Source: Bacillota bacterium
Lineage (GTDB): Bacteria > Bacillota > Clostridia > Lachnospirales > Lachnospiraceae
Length of the DNA stretch: 64,000 nt
NCBI GenBank assembly: GCA_902363515.1
Contig: CABJAN010000006.1
Location: forward strand, 94,207 to 158,206
Direction of reading: 5' to 3'
The notes under the pieces are model-generated. The model saw only the letters and a program-made list of their open reading frames with translations. It ran no database searches and had not been told where the DNA came from. Position numbers and translations under genes: made by a program. Every line of letters starts with the position of its first letter. The stretch's first letter is position 1. Shown here in pieces: positions 9,326 through 18,868 of this stretch.

Positions 9326-10737
9326 TGGCGGTCTGCGAGATATGGGATGTGCGTGGCAGGCTCGACCATCCAATCGACTATGCCGAAAATCCTGCAAAGA
9401 CCGCCAATCCCAAATACACCGAAGTCGACCTGCAGGCGATGGTCGATGTAATGGAGTACGCTACTAATAAGAATAAGACCGAGCAGCGTTTCTTTGTCAC
9501 AGGTGTAAATTGTGACCCGACCACCGCCAGAGATGAAATGATGATTACCAAAGCGGGATGGAGCGACACGAGTGAGATTGTCTGCTATCACGGTTTCCAG
9601 AGCTTCAAGCACGGTGAGGTTACGCCAGAGCAGGCACACGAGGTCGGCGTTAAACTTGCCGAGCGAATGTGGGGCGACAGGTTTCAGGTCATTGTCGCCA
9701 CCCACCTAAATACCGACTGCCTGCATAATCACTTTGTCGTGAACTCTGTTTCTTTTGCGGACGGTATGCACTACCACGACAACAAAGCAAATCTGCGGCT
9801 GCTCCGTCAGCGTTCCGATGAGCTTTGCCGTGAGTACGCCTTGTCTGTCATCGAACACCCAAGCGGCAAGAAAAAGCCCTACGCCCTTTACCAAGCCGAA
9901 AAGCAGGGGCGACCCACGAGGGATAATGTTGCCAGACAAGCGGTGGATGAAGCTATCAGCAAATCATTTACGCTGAAAGACTTTGACCGCCAGTTGGCAG
10001 AAATGGGTTACCGCATAAACTTTGACCCCAACCGCAAGTATTGGACGATTATCGGCAAGGGCTGGCAAAGACCCAAGCGGCTTTATAAGCTTGGAGAGGA
10101 ATACACCAATGACAGGATTATGGAGCGTATCAGCGAAAATTCCTATGCGGTCAAATTCCAGAGCTTTTCAGAGCCACAGCCGCAGGTCAAGGTCTATCGG
10201 GTCAAAGGCTCATTGAAGAACGCCAAGAAAATGGGCGGCTTGCGTGGGCTGTATCTCCATTACTGCTACAAGCTCGGTATCCTGCCAAAAGGCAGAAAAC
10301 AAAATTATGCACGGCTTCATTATCTCCTAAAGGACGACCTTATGAAGATGGAAGCCATCACACTGGAAACAAGGTTGCTTTGCCACAATCACATTGATAC
10401 GGCGGAGCAGCTTTGTTCATATAAAGGCTCTCTGGAAACGGAGATGTCTGCCCTGCTTCAGAAGCGAAAGGAGCTTTACTCCAAATCCCGCAGGATAAGC
10501 GGTGAAGAAAAGGAAGCGGTCAAGGCGGAGCTTTCCGATATTTCGGGACGGCTGAAAATTATCCGAAAGGAGGTCAGAATGTGCGAGGGCATCGCTGCCC
10601 GTAGTGATACCCTCAAAGAAAAATTGCAGACGATACGGGCAGACGAAAAAGAACAGCAAAGAAAGGAGCTGATGAAGAATGAACACAGGCGGCGAAGCGG
10701 CAGAACAAATCGTCCGAATGAGCTTGGAGGGTTTTGA
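9325..10737 (+). CDS. Relaxase/mobilization nuclease (MobP-like) of the ICE
   Basis: 470 residues. The relaxase domain spans about 1-270. The metal-binding motif THLNTDCLHNHFVVNS lies near residues 126-141, giving the HxDxxHxH-type arrangement of Pfam Relaxase proteins. The C-terminal 170 residues are basic and coiled-coil. It would nick oriT and lead the strand through the type IV channel encoded downstream. It is coupled to mobC and overlaps pcfB by 59 nt. Confidence 0.92.
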   Translation: MAVCEIWDVRGRLDHPIDYAENPAKTANPKYTEVDLQAMVDVMEYATNKNKTEQRFFVTGVNCDPTTARDEMMITKAGWSDTSEIVCYHGFQSFKHGEVTPEQAHEVGVKLAERMWGDRFQVIVATHLNTDCLHNHFVVNSVSFADGMHYHDNKANLRLLRQRSDELCREYALSVIEHPSGKKKPYALYQAEKQGRPTRDNVARQAVDEAISKSFTLKDFDRQLAEMGYRINFDPNRKYWTIIGKGWQRPKRLYKLGEEYTNDRIMERISENSYAVKFQSFSEPQPQVKVYRVKGSLKNAKKMGGLRGLYLHYCYKLGILPKGRKQNYARLHYLLKDDLMKMEAITLETRLLCHNHIDTAEQLCSYKGSLETEMSALLQKRKELYSKSRRISGEEKEAVKAELSDISGRLKIIRKEVRMCEGIAARSDTLKEKLQTIRADEKEQQRKELMKNEHRRRSGRTNRPNELGGF

Positions 10738-11491
10738 GGTCGCTGCCAAAATCACAGGTGCAGGTGCGAAGAACATCGCTATCCTGTTGTATTCCATTCT
10801 CAAAGAAGAAAAGAAAACCAAAGGCAAAGCAAGGCTGACAAGTATGCTCCGTTCTGGCAAGGAGCTGAAAGTCTTTACCGTCAAAAGTGACGACTTAAAG
10901 AAGTTCACGCAGGAAGCAAAAAAATACGGTGTGCTTTACTGTGTCCTCACAGACAGGAAAAACAAAGACCACAATGCGGAGGTCGATGTCATCGCCCGTG
11001 CCGAGGACGCATCGAAAATCAGCCGCATCGTGGAACGCTTTAATCTTGCTTCGGTGGATACCGCTTCTATTGTGACGGAAGCCGAGAAATCCAAAGATGC
11101 AAAGGACGGTCAGCCAGAGCCAGAGATTGGTGTGCAGGAAAAGGCGGAGAAAGACAAGCTGCTTGACGAGCTTATGGGCAAGCCCGTCCAGAAGGAGGAA
11201 AACGCCCCAAACCCCTCGGTGGCAAAGACAGAAAAATCCCCTCAGTCCGAGCCTACCTCAGAGCAGCCAAAGAAGTCCGCAGAGGGGGCTACTATGACTA
11301 AGGAGAAACCTTCTGTCAGAGAGGAACTGCGGAAAATCAAGGAGAGCCGCAAGGAGCAGGAAGCAGAGATTGGCACTTCCGCCCTGGACAAAAGCGGAGC
11401 TTCCGACAGGGCGAAAAGTGCTAACGGGAAAACGGAGCATAAACAGCCCCAGAGAAAGAAAAAGAAACCAAAATCCAAAGAAACGAGGTAA
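10679..11491 (+). CDS. pcfB: PcfB family (DUF3801) conjugation protein
   Basis: 270 residues. Residues 1-125 match the PcfB/DUF3801 pattern (GGEAAEQIVRMSLEG, then LYSILKEEKKTKGKARL, VFTVKSDDLKKF and YGVLYCVLTDRK). The rest is a low-complexity tail rich in Lys, Glu, Pro and Ser. In pCF10, PcfB-type proteins are accessory factors that bring the relaxosome to the coupling protein. The gene overlaps the relaxase gene and precedes the ArdC-like gene by 6 nt. Confidence 0.85.
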   Translation: MNTGGEAAEQIVRMSLEGFEVAAKITGAGAKNIAILLYSILKEEKKTKGKARLTSMLRSGKELKVFTVKSDDLKKFTQEAKKYGVLYCVLTDRKNKDHNAEVDVIARAEDASKISRIVERFNLASVDTASIVTEAEKSKDAKDGQPEPEIGVQEKAEKDKLLDELMGKPVQKEENAPNPSVAKTEKSPQSEPTSEQPKKSAEGATMTKEKPSVREELRKIKESRKEQEAEIGTSALDKSGASDRAKSANGKTEHKQPQRKKKKPKSKETR

Positions 11492-11497
11492 ACAGCT

Positions 11498-12361
11498 ATG
11501 AGTATTTATGATGTATTCAGCGGCGGCAACAGACCTTTTGATAAAGAGGAATGGGCTGCCGCAAAGCAGGCACAGCGGAAAGAAGCCTATGAGCTGATTG
11601 ACAATACCTGCTTTGAAATGATGGCAAGCGGAGACAGCTTCCGTCAGTATCTTGATGTGCAGGGTCGCTTTGACCGTTACTCCGTGGCTAACGCTATTCT
11701 GGTGTCAGCACAGATGCCCGAAGCAACGCAGCTTAAAGAGTACAGCAAATGGAAAGCGAGCCGTGTCTATGTGAACAAGGATGCACAAAAAATCATTATT
11801 CTTGAGCCGAGCAAGGAATACACCCGTGAGGACGGGACAAAGGGTATCTCCTACAATGCCAAAGTGGTTTATGACATTTCTGAAACCTCGGCAAAGGACA
11901 GGCAGCAGGAACAGGAGCCGAAATCCATGCGTGAGCTTGTGTCGGCTCTGATTGATGCAAGCCCTGTACCCTGTGTTCCTGTCGATGAGCTTGAACTGCC
12001 TGCCTATTATGACAGCTCTCAGCAGACCATTTTTGTCAAGAAGGGGCTTTCCGAGGAAGTGCTGTTCGTGAGTATGGCAAAAGAAGTGTCGGCGGCGGTC
12101 TATGACTTTAAGTACAACGAGAGCCGTGATGTTTCCGATTTCAACTCCTTCTGCGTTGCCTATATGGTAAGCTCTCGTTACGGCGTGGATACCAGAGGTT
12201 TTGACTTTTCCAGACTTCCCAGAGAGTATGCGGAAATGGATACGCAGGCGTTCAAAGGAGAGCTTGGCACGATGCGTGATGTTCTGGGCGAAATCCAGAG
12301 CGATATGTATAAGAGTATGGAGAAGAACAAGCCTGCAAAGAACAAAGAGCAGGAACGCTAA
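11498..12361 (+). CDS. ArdC-like protein with degenerate zincin motif
   Basis: 287 residues. The N-terminal 110 residues resemble the ArdC ssDNA-binding domain (RFDRYSVANAILVSAQMPEA, then WKASRVYVNKDAQ). The C-terminal half aligns in layout with the zincin-type peptidase half of such proteins, but the place of HExxH reads AKEVSAA, so zinc binding is probably lost. The intact relative is encoded at 46812-47630. ArdC-type proteins can protect entering DNA from restriction; this version probably keeps only DNA binding. Confidence 0.7.
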   Translation: MSIYDVFSGGNRPFDKEEWAAAKQAQRKEAYELIDNTCFEMMASGDSFRQYLDVQGRFDRYSVANAILVSAQMPEATQLKEYSKWKASRVYVNKDAQKIIILEPSKEYTREDGTKGISYNAKVVYDISETSAKDRQQEQEPKSMRELVSALIDASPVPCVPVDELELPAYYDSSQQTIFVKKGLSEEVLFVSMAKEVSAAVYDFKYNESRDVSDFNSFCVAYMVSSRYGVDTRGFDFSRLPREYAEMDTQAFKGELGTMRDVLGEIQSDMYKSMEKNKPAKNKEQER

Positions 12362-12376
12362 TCGGAGGTGCAGACT

Positions 12377-12574
12377 ATGAGAGAGGAACGATACCATATC
12401 GCACTTGATAAGTACGATAAGAATATCGTCATCAACGCCTTAAACACCCTGCGTACAAGGCAGTTACAGGAGGAACGCCCCACCGAGCCTGTTGACGAGC
12501 TGATAAGTAAGGTGGCACACGCTCCGACAAAAAAGGTTAAGGTCGTGCATTGCAGGTGTAATGAGGAACGATGA
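12377..12574 (+). CDS. Small conserved ICE protein
   Basis: 65 residues. GGAGGTG at 12364-12370 is well placed for the ATG at 12377; an in-frame GTG at 12368 lies inside that site and is unlikely. The protein is charged, with a Cys-X-Cys near the C-terminus. It overlaps the coupling-protein gene by 14 nt. The family is widespread between the ArdC-like and VirD4 genes in such ICEs, but no function is known to me. Confidence 0.7.
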   Translation: MREERYHIALDKYDKNIVINALNTLRTRQLQEERPTEPVDELISKVAHAPTKKVKVVHCRCNEER

Positions 12575-14351
12575 CCAGAAAACGAGCCTAATCCTTACTG
12601 TTTGCGGCATACTTCCTGTTGTATGGCTTGCCCTGCTGACAGCACCCTATGTCAGCGGCGGTCTTGTAGAGATTATCCGAGGTATACCCGTGGCGATGGG
12701 CAATCCGCTTGAAATAACGATGTGTGAGGACAGCGTAAAGACTGTCCTTATTTTTTTGCTTGCCTACGCTATGGGCATCGGCGTTTATTTCTCTACACGC
12801 AGGAATTACCGCAGGCGTGAGGAACACGGCTCTGCGAAATGGGGCAACGCAGGTGCTTTGAATAAGAAGTACCGAGATAAAGACCCGTCAGCTAATAAGC
12901 TCTTGACCCAGAATGTCCGTATCGGGTTGGACGGGAAAAAACACCGCAGGAATCTGAACATTTTAGTATGTGGTGGCTCTGGTGCGGGTAAAACAAGGTT
13001 TTTCTGCAAGCCAAATGCTATGCAGTGCAACACATCTTTTGTAATACTCGATCCAAAGGGCGAAATCGTCCGTGACATCGGCGGTCTGTTGGAAAATAAA
13101 GGCTATGAGGTGCGTGTACTTGACCTTATCAATATGCACCGCAGTCATTGTTACAATCCTTTTGTCTATCTGCGGAACGATAACGATGTTCAGAGGTTGG
13201 TAACAAATTTGTTTAAAGCGACCACGCCGAAAGGCTCACAGTCGCAAGACCCGTTCTGGGATACGGCGGCAAGTATGCTGCTTCTGGCTCTGGTGTTCTA
13301 TCTGAAATATGAAGCACCGTCAGACGAGCAGAATTTCCCGATGGTTATGGAGCTGCTCCGTGCAGGCGAAGTCCGAGAGGACGATGACAGCTATGTAAGC
13401 CCTCTGGACGAGCTGTTTGACCGTCTGGAAATGGTAAACCCAGAGCATATCGCCCTCAAGTATTACAGGGATTACCACTCTGGTAGTGCAAAGACCTTAA
13501 AGAGTATCCAGATAACCCTTGCCGCAAGGCTTGAAAAATTCAATCTGGAGAGCCTTGCAGGGCTTACCGCCACCGATGAGCTTGACCTGCCAAGTCTGGG
13601 AGAAAAGAAGGTCGCTCTGTTCGCTCTGATACCAGACAACGACACGAGCTTTAATTTCCTTGTCAGTATCCTTTATACCCAGCTCTTTCAGCAGCTTTTT
13701 TATCTTGCAGACCACAAGTACGGCGGAAGCCTGCCTGTGCATTGCCATTTTATAATGGACGAATTTGCGAATGTTTCATTGCCTGATGACTTTGATAAAA
13801 TCCTGTCTGTTATGCGTTCCAGAGGGGTATCGGTATCCATTATCCTGCAAAATCTGGCACAGCTCAAAGCCCTTTTTGAAAAGCAATGGGAAAGCATTGT
13901 CGGCAACTGCGATGAGTTTCTGTATTTGGGCGGCAACGAGCAAAGCACCCACAAATATGTGTCAGAACTTTTGGGCAAGGAAACCATTGATACTAACACC
14001 TACGGGAAAAGCTCTGGGCGGAGTGGTAACTATTCAACAAATTATCAGATTTCGGGGCGTGAGCTGATGACCCCAGACGAAGTGCGTATGCTTGATAACC
14101 GATACGCACTTCTTTTTGTGCGTGGAGAACGCCCCGTTATGGACTTCAAGTATGACATCTTGAAGCACCCGAATGTGAAGCTGACGGCTGACGGAGGGCA
14201 ACCGCCGTATATCCACGGAGAGCCTACGCAGGCTGTCGCAACTCTTGTGTTTGACAGTGATATTCCAGATAACGCCGTGAGCGTGACAGCTGTCAGCACT
14301 TCCTATGAGCTTCTGTCCGATGAGGACTTGGAAGAAATATTCAATTTATAA
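12561..14351 (+). CDS. VirD4/TraG type IV coupling protein
   Basis: 596 residues. Two transmembrane helices near the N-terminus (about 9-30 and 55-75) are followed by a hexameric ATPase. Walker A is VCGGSGAGKTR (about 136-146) and Walker B is FIMDEFAN (about 396-403). GRELMTPDEVRML is the usual late motif. It docks the relaxase-DNA complex at the membrane channel. It begins inside the previous gene and precedes the Maff2 gene by 14 nt. Confidence 0.95.
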   Translation: MRNDDQKTSLILTVCGILPVVWLALLTAPYVSGGLVEIIRGIPVAMGNPLEITMCEDSVKTVLIFLLAYAMGIGVYFSTRRNYRRREEHGSAKWGNAGALNKKYRDKDPSANKLLTQNVRIGLDGKKHRRNLNILVCGGSGAGKTRFFCKPNAMQCNTSFVILDPKGEIVRDIGGLLENKGYEVRVLDLINMHRSHCYNPFVYLRNDNDVQRLVTNLFKATTPKGSQSQDPFWDTAASMLLLALVFYLKYEAPSDEQNFPMVMELLRAGEVREDDDSYVSPLDELFDRLEMVNPEHIALKYYRDYHSGSAKTLKSIQITLAARLEKFNLESLAGLTATDELDLPSLGEKKVALFALIPDNDTSFNFLVSILYTQLFQQLFYLADHKYGGSLPVHCHFIMDEFANVSLPDDFDKILSVMRSRGVSVSIILQNLAQLKALFEKQWESIVGNCDEFLYLGGNEQSTHKYVSELLGKETIDTNTYGKSSGRSGNYSTNYQISGRELMTPDEVRMLDNRYALLFVRGERPVMDFKYDILKHPNVKLTADGGQPPYIHGEPTQAVATLVFDSDIPDNAVSVTAVSTSYELLSDEDLEEIFNL

Positions 14352-14365
14352 GGAGGATTTACCCT

Positions 14366-14722
14366 ATGAAACTTTTTAAGAAGAATGAGAACAAGAAAAC
14401 CACGAAGCTGCCGATGACTGGAAAGGTTAAGAAAGGCTTCCGCTATTACTGTATGGCTGTTATGGCAATGACATTTGTGCTTGGTACTTCCGTAACCGCC
14501 TTTGCTGCCAATGACCCCATTCAGGTAGTCAACAATCTGTCCGATTTCATTTTCGGTCTGGTGAGGGCTGTTGGTATGATTATGCTCGGCTTTGGTATCG
14601 TGCAGATTGGTCTTTCCCTCAAATCCCACGACCCGTCCCAGAGGGCTAACGGCTTTTTGACCCTTGCAGGCGGCGTTGTCATTACCTTCGCAAAGGAAAT
14701 CTTGACTCTTATCACAGGCTAA
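14366..14722 (+). CDS. Maff2 family membrane protein (VirB2-like)
   Basis: 118 residues. A long Lys-rich N-terminus is followed by a signal-like helix ending TAFAAN (about 48-53), and then two hydrophobic helices (about 62-83 and 96-116). Small two-helix proteins at this position, directly before TrbL/VirB6, are thought to be the pilin-like subunit of Gram-positive type IV systems; that is inferred from layout. A strong AAGGAGG site precedes the start and a large hairpin follows the stop, which suggests high expression. Confidence 0.85.
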   Translation: MKLFKKNENKKTTKLPMTGKVKKGFRYYCMAVMAMTFVLGTSVTAFAANDPIQVVNNLSDFIFGLVRAVGMIMLGFGIVQIGLSLKSHDPSQRANGFLTLAGGVVITFAKEILTLITG

Positions 14723-14742
14723 GATAACAGACTGACACAAAA

Positions 14743-14790
14743 AGATAACGGGAGCAGATCCGCCGAGTGCGGAACTCGCTCCCGTTATCT
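14743..14790 (+). terminator. Hairpin after the Maff2 gene (attenuator or processing site)
   Basis: A perfect 13-bp stem, AGATAACGGGAGC/GCTCCCGTTATCT, encloses a second small stem CCGC/GCGG. No T-run follows, so it may stabilise the 3' end of the upstream transcript or reduce read-through rather than fully terminate. Confidence 0.65.
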
Positions 14791-14813
14791 AATATCATCA
14801 AGGAGGTGGTCAA

Positions 14814-15650
14814 ATGTCTGATAACTGGGTGGTACAGAATTTAGAGAACGCCCTAAACACTTGGAATGAGAAATTAGCCGAGATATGGCAGCTCATTACT
14901 CAATCCCCAGAGAATTTTAAGGGCGGCACGATATGGAATGTCATCGTGGATATTCACGGTGCAGTGCAGGCTATCGGACTTGCCCTGCTCGTGCTGTTCT
15001 TTGTTGTGGGTGTAATGAGAACCTGTGGAAATTTTGCAGAAGTCAAGCGACCAGAGCAGGCGTTGAAACTGTTTATCCGCTTTGCCATTGCCAAAGGTGC
15101 AGTGACCTATGGATTAGAACTGATGATGGCACTGTTTAAGATTGTGCAAGGTATGATTTCCACGATTATGAATGCTGCAGGATTTGGCTCGGCACAGCAG
15201 ACGGTGTTGCCGCAGGAAATCGTGACAGCCGTTGAAGACTGCGGATTTTTTGAGAGTATCCCGCTATGGGCGGTCACGCTGATAGGCGGGCTGTTTATCA
15301 CGGTGCTGTCATTCATTATGATTATGTCGGTATACGGCAGGTTTTTCAAGCTGTATATCTATACTGCCATTGCACCCGTACCCCTTTCCGCTTTTGCGGG
15401 AGAGCCGAGCCAGAGCGTTGGCAAGAGCTTCATTAAGAGCTATGCCGCCGTGTGTCTTGAAGGTGCGGTTATCGTGCTTGCCTGCATTATCTTTTCCCTG
15501 TTTGCTTCTTCTCCGCCTGTGGTCAATCCTGATGCTGCGGCGGTTACAATGGTATGGAGCTATATCGGGGAGCTTGTGTTCAATATGCTCGTCCTTGTCG
15601 GTGCGGTCAAAATGGCAGACCGTGTTGTAAGAGAAATGATGGGCTTGTAA
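14814..15650 (+). CDS. TrbL/VirB6-like conjugal transfer membrane protein
   Basis: 278 residues with about five to six transmembrane helices (about 38-60, 70-95, 135-165, 175-200, 210-240, 250-270). Size and order match the CD1112/TrbL group that forms the inner-membrane channel of Gram-positive type IV secretion. AAGGAGGTGG precedes the start. The gene is followed by PrgI and VirB4, the usual channel cassette. Confidence 0.85.
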   Translation: MSDNWVVQNLENALNTWNEKLAEIWQLITQSPENFKGGTIWNVIVDIHGAVQAIGLALLVLFFVVGVMRTCGNFAEVKRPEQALKLFIRFAIAKGAVTYGLELMMALFKIVQGMISTIMNAAGFGSAQQTVLPQEIVTAVEDCGFFESIPLWAVTLIGGLFITVLSFIMIMSVYGRFFKLYIYTAIAPVPLSAFAGEPSQSVGKSFIKSYAAVCLEGAVIVLACIIFSLFASSPPVVNPDAAAVTMVWSYIGELVFNMLVLVGAVKMADRVVREMMGL

Positions 15651-15664
15651 GGGAGGTGCTATGA

Positions 15665-16117
15665 TTGGAAGTAAAGATAAATAAGGAAATCCGTAATTAT
15701 ACGGAGAGTATGTTTTTTGGACTGTCCCTCAGACAGTTCATTTTTTCTGTCCTTGCCTGCGGCGTGGCGGTGGGTTTGTATTTCATTCTTCGTCCACGGT
15801 TTGGTACGGAAACCCTCAGTTGGGTTTGTATCTTAGGTGCATTCCCCTTTGCGGCTATGGGCTTTATCAAATACAACGGTATGACCGCAGAGCAGTTTGT
15901 CTGGGCGTGGATTAAATCGGAATTTCTGATGCCGAAAAAGCTGATGTTCCTGCCAGATAATCTCTATTACGAAACGATGAAGCCGACCATTGAAGCCCAT
16001 GAAAAAGGGTTGCCGACAGTACGGAAAAAGCAGAAAGGCAGGACACCGAAACCAAAGAAAACGAAAAAGAAAAAAGCGAAACGCAGCAAGGAGGTAAACA
16101 ATGCTGAGAACTCTTAA
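15665..16117 (+). CDS. PrgI family type IV secretion membrane protein (VirB3-like)
   Basis: 150 residues. The start is taken as TTG at 15665, 8 nt after GGGAGGTG; the nearby ATG at 15661 is out of frame and closes after seven codons. Two hydrophobic helices (about 24-45 and 52-72) match the PrgI/VirB3 layout, followed by a very basic Lys-rich tail. It overlaps virB4 by 17 nt, as expected for a VirB3-VirB4 pair. Confidence 0.85.
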   Translation: MEVKINKEIRNYTESMFFGLSLRQFIFSVLACGVAVGLYFILRPRFGTETLSWVCILGAFPFAAMGFIKYNGMTAEQFVWAWIKSEFLMPKKLMFLPDNLYYETMKPTIEAHEKGLPTVRKKQKGRTPKPKKTKKKKAKRSKEVNNAENS

Positions 16118-18434
16118 AAATCTGTTCAAGCAGGACAGGGAAAAGTTTGTTGTGCCGAAGTCGGTACAGAATGTTATCCCGATTAAGACAATCTGGGATG
16201 ACGGCATATTCCTTGTCGGCAGGAACAAGTACGCAAAGACCTTTAAATTTGAGGATATAAACTATGCCGTGGCAAGCCGTGAGGATAAGGAAGCAATGTT
16301 CCTTGAATACTCGGAGCTTCTTAATTCCCTTGACAGCGGTGCGACCACGAAAATCACTATCAACAACCGTCGCTTGAACAAAGCTGATTTTGAACAGACT
16401 ATTTTAATCCCAATGGCTGATGACGGTCTGGATAAGTACCGTAAGGAATATAACAAAATGCTTCTGGATAAGGCGACAGGGGCTAATTCCATCGTACAGG
16501 ATAAGTATGTAACCGTATCCGTCTGCAAGAAGAATATTGAGGAAGCCCGAAACTACTTCGCCCGTGTGGGTGCTGACCTTATCGCCCACTTTAACCGTCT
16601 GGGGTCGAAATGTGTGGAACTGGACGCAGGCGACAAGCTGCGTATCTTCCACGACTTCTACCGTACAGGAGAAGAAACAGCGTTCCACTTCGATATTACC
16701 CAGACGATGCGGAAAGGTCACGATTTCAAGGATTTTATCTGTCCCGATACCTTTGAATTTGAGAGCGACTGCTTCAGAATGGGTGACAGATATGGGCGTG
16801 TGATTTTTCTCAGAGAGTATGCGGCATATATCAAGGACAGTATGGTGGCGGAGCTTTGTGAGCTGAACAGGAATATGATGCTGTCCGTTGACATTATCCC
16901 TGTTCCCACAGATGAAGCCGTGCGGGAGGTGGAAAACCGTCTGCTTGGTGTGGAAACCAATATCACGAATTGGCAGAGGAAGCAGAACCAGAACAACAAT
17001 TTTTCTGCCGTTATTCCTTATGACTTGGAACAGCAGCGAAAGGAAAGCAAGGAATTTCTGGACGATTTGACGACCCGTGACCAGAGAATGATGTTTGCTG
17101 TGCTGACGATGGTGCATACGGCAGATACCAAAGAGCAGCTCGACAATGATACAGAAGCTCTCTTGACTACCGCAAGAAAGCATTTGTGCCAGTTTGCGGT
17201 GCTGAAATATCAGCAGATGGACGGATTGAATACAGCTCTGCCATTTGGTGTACGGAAGATAGATGCCCTGCGTACCCTCACAACAGAGAGCCTTGCAGTG
17301 TTTATCCCGTTCCGAGTGCAGGAAATCTACCACGAAAATGGTGTGTATTACGGTCAGAATGTCATCAGCAAAAATATGATTATCGCCAACCGCAGGCAGC
17401 TCCTTAACGGCAATTCCTTTATTCTCGGTGTGTCGGGTGCAGGAAAATCCTTTACTGCAAAGGAAGAAATGACGAATATCATTCTGACCGACCCTAATGC
17501 CGATATAATCATCATTGACCCAGAGCGTGAATATTCCCCGCTTGTTAAAGCAATGCAGGGAGAGGTTATTCATATCTCTGCGACAAGTGAAAATCACATC
17601 AATGCTATGGATATGAACTCCGATTACGGTGACGGTGCAAACCCTGTCATTCTGAAATCGGAGTTTATTTTATCCCTTTGCGAACAGCTCATCGGCGGCA
17701 CGAACTTGGGAGCAAAGCAGAAATCCATTATTGACCGATGTACGGCAAGCGTGTACCGCTACTATCAGCAGGGCAACTATATGGGAACGCCGCCAACCTT
17801 GCAGGACTTCCGTGAGGAACTTCTTAAACAGAACGAACCAGAAGCACAGGAAATCGCCCTTGCTATCGAATTATTTACAGATGGCTCTCTCAACACCTTT
17901 GCCAAGCATACCAATGTGGATACCCACAGCCGCCTTATCTGCTATGACATTCTGGATTTGGGTAAGCAGTTACAGCCTATCGGTATGCTTGTGGTGCTTG
18001 ACAGTATCTTAAACCGTATCACGCAGAACAGAGCCAAAGGCAGAAATACCTTTATTTTCATTGATGAAATCTATTTGCTCTTTCAGCACGAATACTCTGC
18101 AAACTTCCTCTTTACCCTCTGGAAGCGTGTGCGTAAATACGGTGCGTACTGTACGGGTATTACGCAGAATGTAGACGACCTTTTGCAGAGCCATACGGCA
18201 AGGACGATGCTTGCTAACAGCGAATTTATCATTATGCTTAACCAAGCATCTACGGACAGACTTGAGCTTGCCAAGCTCCTTAATATCTCCGACCTTCAGA
18301 TGAGTTATATCACGAATGTCGGTGCAGGACAGGGATTACTCAAAGTTGGCAGCTCCCTTGTGCCGTTTGTAAACAAGTTCCCACGCAATACCGAGCTTTA
18401 CAAGTTGATGACGACCAAGTTCGGTGAGGTCTAA
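16101..18434 (+). CDS. VirB4-like conjugation ATPase
   Basis: 777 residues. An N-terminal CagE/TrbE-like domain (about 1-400) is followed by the ATPase, with Walker A LGVSGAGKSFTAKEE (about 445-459) and Walker B FIFIDEIYLL (about 650-659). ITQNVDDLL and NSEFIIML follow. It energises the type IV channel. Its length is normal for the family and the reading frame is intact. Confidence 0.95.
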   Translation: MLRTLKNLFKQDREKFVVPKSVQNVIPIKTIWDDGIFLVGRNKYAKTFKFEDINYAVASREDKEAMFLEYSELLNSLDSGATTKITINNRRLNKADFEQTILIPMADDGLDKYRKEYNKMLLDKATGANSIVQDKYVTVSVCKKNIEEARNYFARVGADLIAHFNRLGSKCVELDAGDKLRIFHDFYRTGEETAFHFDITQTMRKGHDFKDFICPDTFEFESDCFRMGDRYGRVIFLREYAAYIKDSMVAELCELNRNMMLSVDIIPVPTDEAVREVENRLLGVETNITNWQRKQNQNNNFSAVIPYDLEQQRKESKEFLDDLTTRDQRMMFAVLTMVHTADTKEQLDNDTEALLTTARKHLCQFAVLKYQQMDGLNTALPFGVRKIDALRTLTTESLAVFIPFRVQEIYHENGVYYGQNVISKNMIIANRRQLLNGNSFILGVSGAGKSFTAKEEMTNIILTDPNADIIIIDPEREYSPLVKAMQGEVIHISATSENHINAMDMNSDYGDGANPVILKSEFILSLCEQLIGGTNLGAKQKSIIDRCTASVYRYYQQGNYMGTPPTLQDFREELLKQNEPEAQEIALAIELFTDGSLNTFAKHTNVDTHSRLICYDILDLGKQLQPIGMLVVLDSILNRITQNRAKGRNTFIFIDEIYLLFQHEYSANFLFTLWKRVRKYGAYCTGITQNVDDLLQSHTARTMLANSEFIIMLNQASTDRLELAKLLNISDLQMSYITNVGAGQGLLKVGSSLVPFVNKFPRNTELYKLMTTKFGEV

Positions 18435-18449
18435 GAAAGGAGGTCTTTT

Positions 18450-18854
18450 ATGGCTGATATTAAATTCCGTGATACGGCTCACCGTGATTTCTTTCTGGAA
18501 AATATGATGAAATGCAGAGTGAACGACTGTTATCACAGGGCATTTTTCTATGTGATGGGTATCGCTTCGGAAACGAGGGCGAACATCAACCAGATGTTCA
18601 ATTTCAAGGAGGACTGCATCGAGCCAGAGGGTATGCACGGCGGCTGGCAGACAAGCGGAACAGTCAAGGTCTGCCATCTTGCTTTTAACCTTTGGAACGG
18701 GTATGCAGAGGAAGGGCGGGAACGGTATTTCACGCCAGAGGAGTTGTTTTGCTGTGAGTTTGCTCCCTACTTTATGGAGGGTATCAAGGTCAGATACCCC
18801 GAATATTGCAGGGAGCTTCCTGCTCCCAGAAAACAGACGGAAATTTCAAGATAA
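18450..18854 (+). CDS. DUF6075-like ICE protein
   Basis: 134 residues, soluble. Conserved features visible are DCYHRAFFYVMGI, GGWQTSGTVKV (about 66-76), an FNLWNG segment and FTPEELFCCEFAPYFMEGIK near the C-terminus. The layout matches the DUF6075 proteins found just downstream of virB4 in many Clostridia ICEs. Function is unknown. AGAAAGGAGG precedes the ATG and the gene lies 15 nt after virB4. Confidence 0.75.
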   Translation: MADIKFRDTAHRDFFLENMMKCRVNDCYHRAFFYVMGIASETRANINQMFNFKEDCIEPEGMHGGWQTSGTVKVCHLAFNLWNGYAEEGRERYFTPEELFCCEFAPYFMEGIKVRYPEYCRELPAPRKQTEISR

Positions 18855-18868
18855 GAAAGGAAAAGCCT

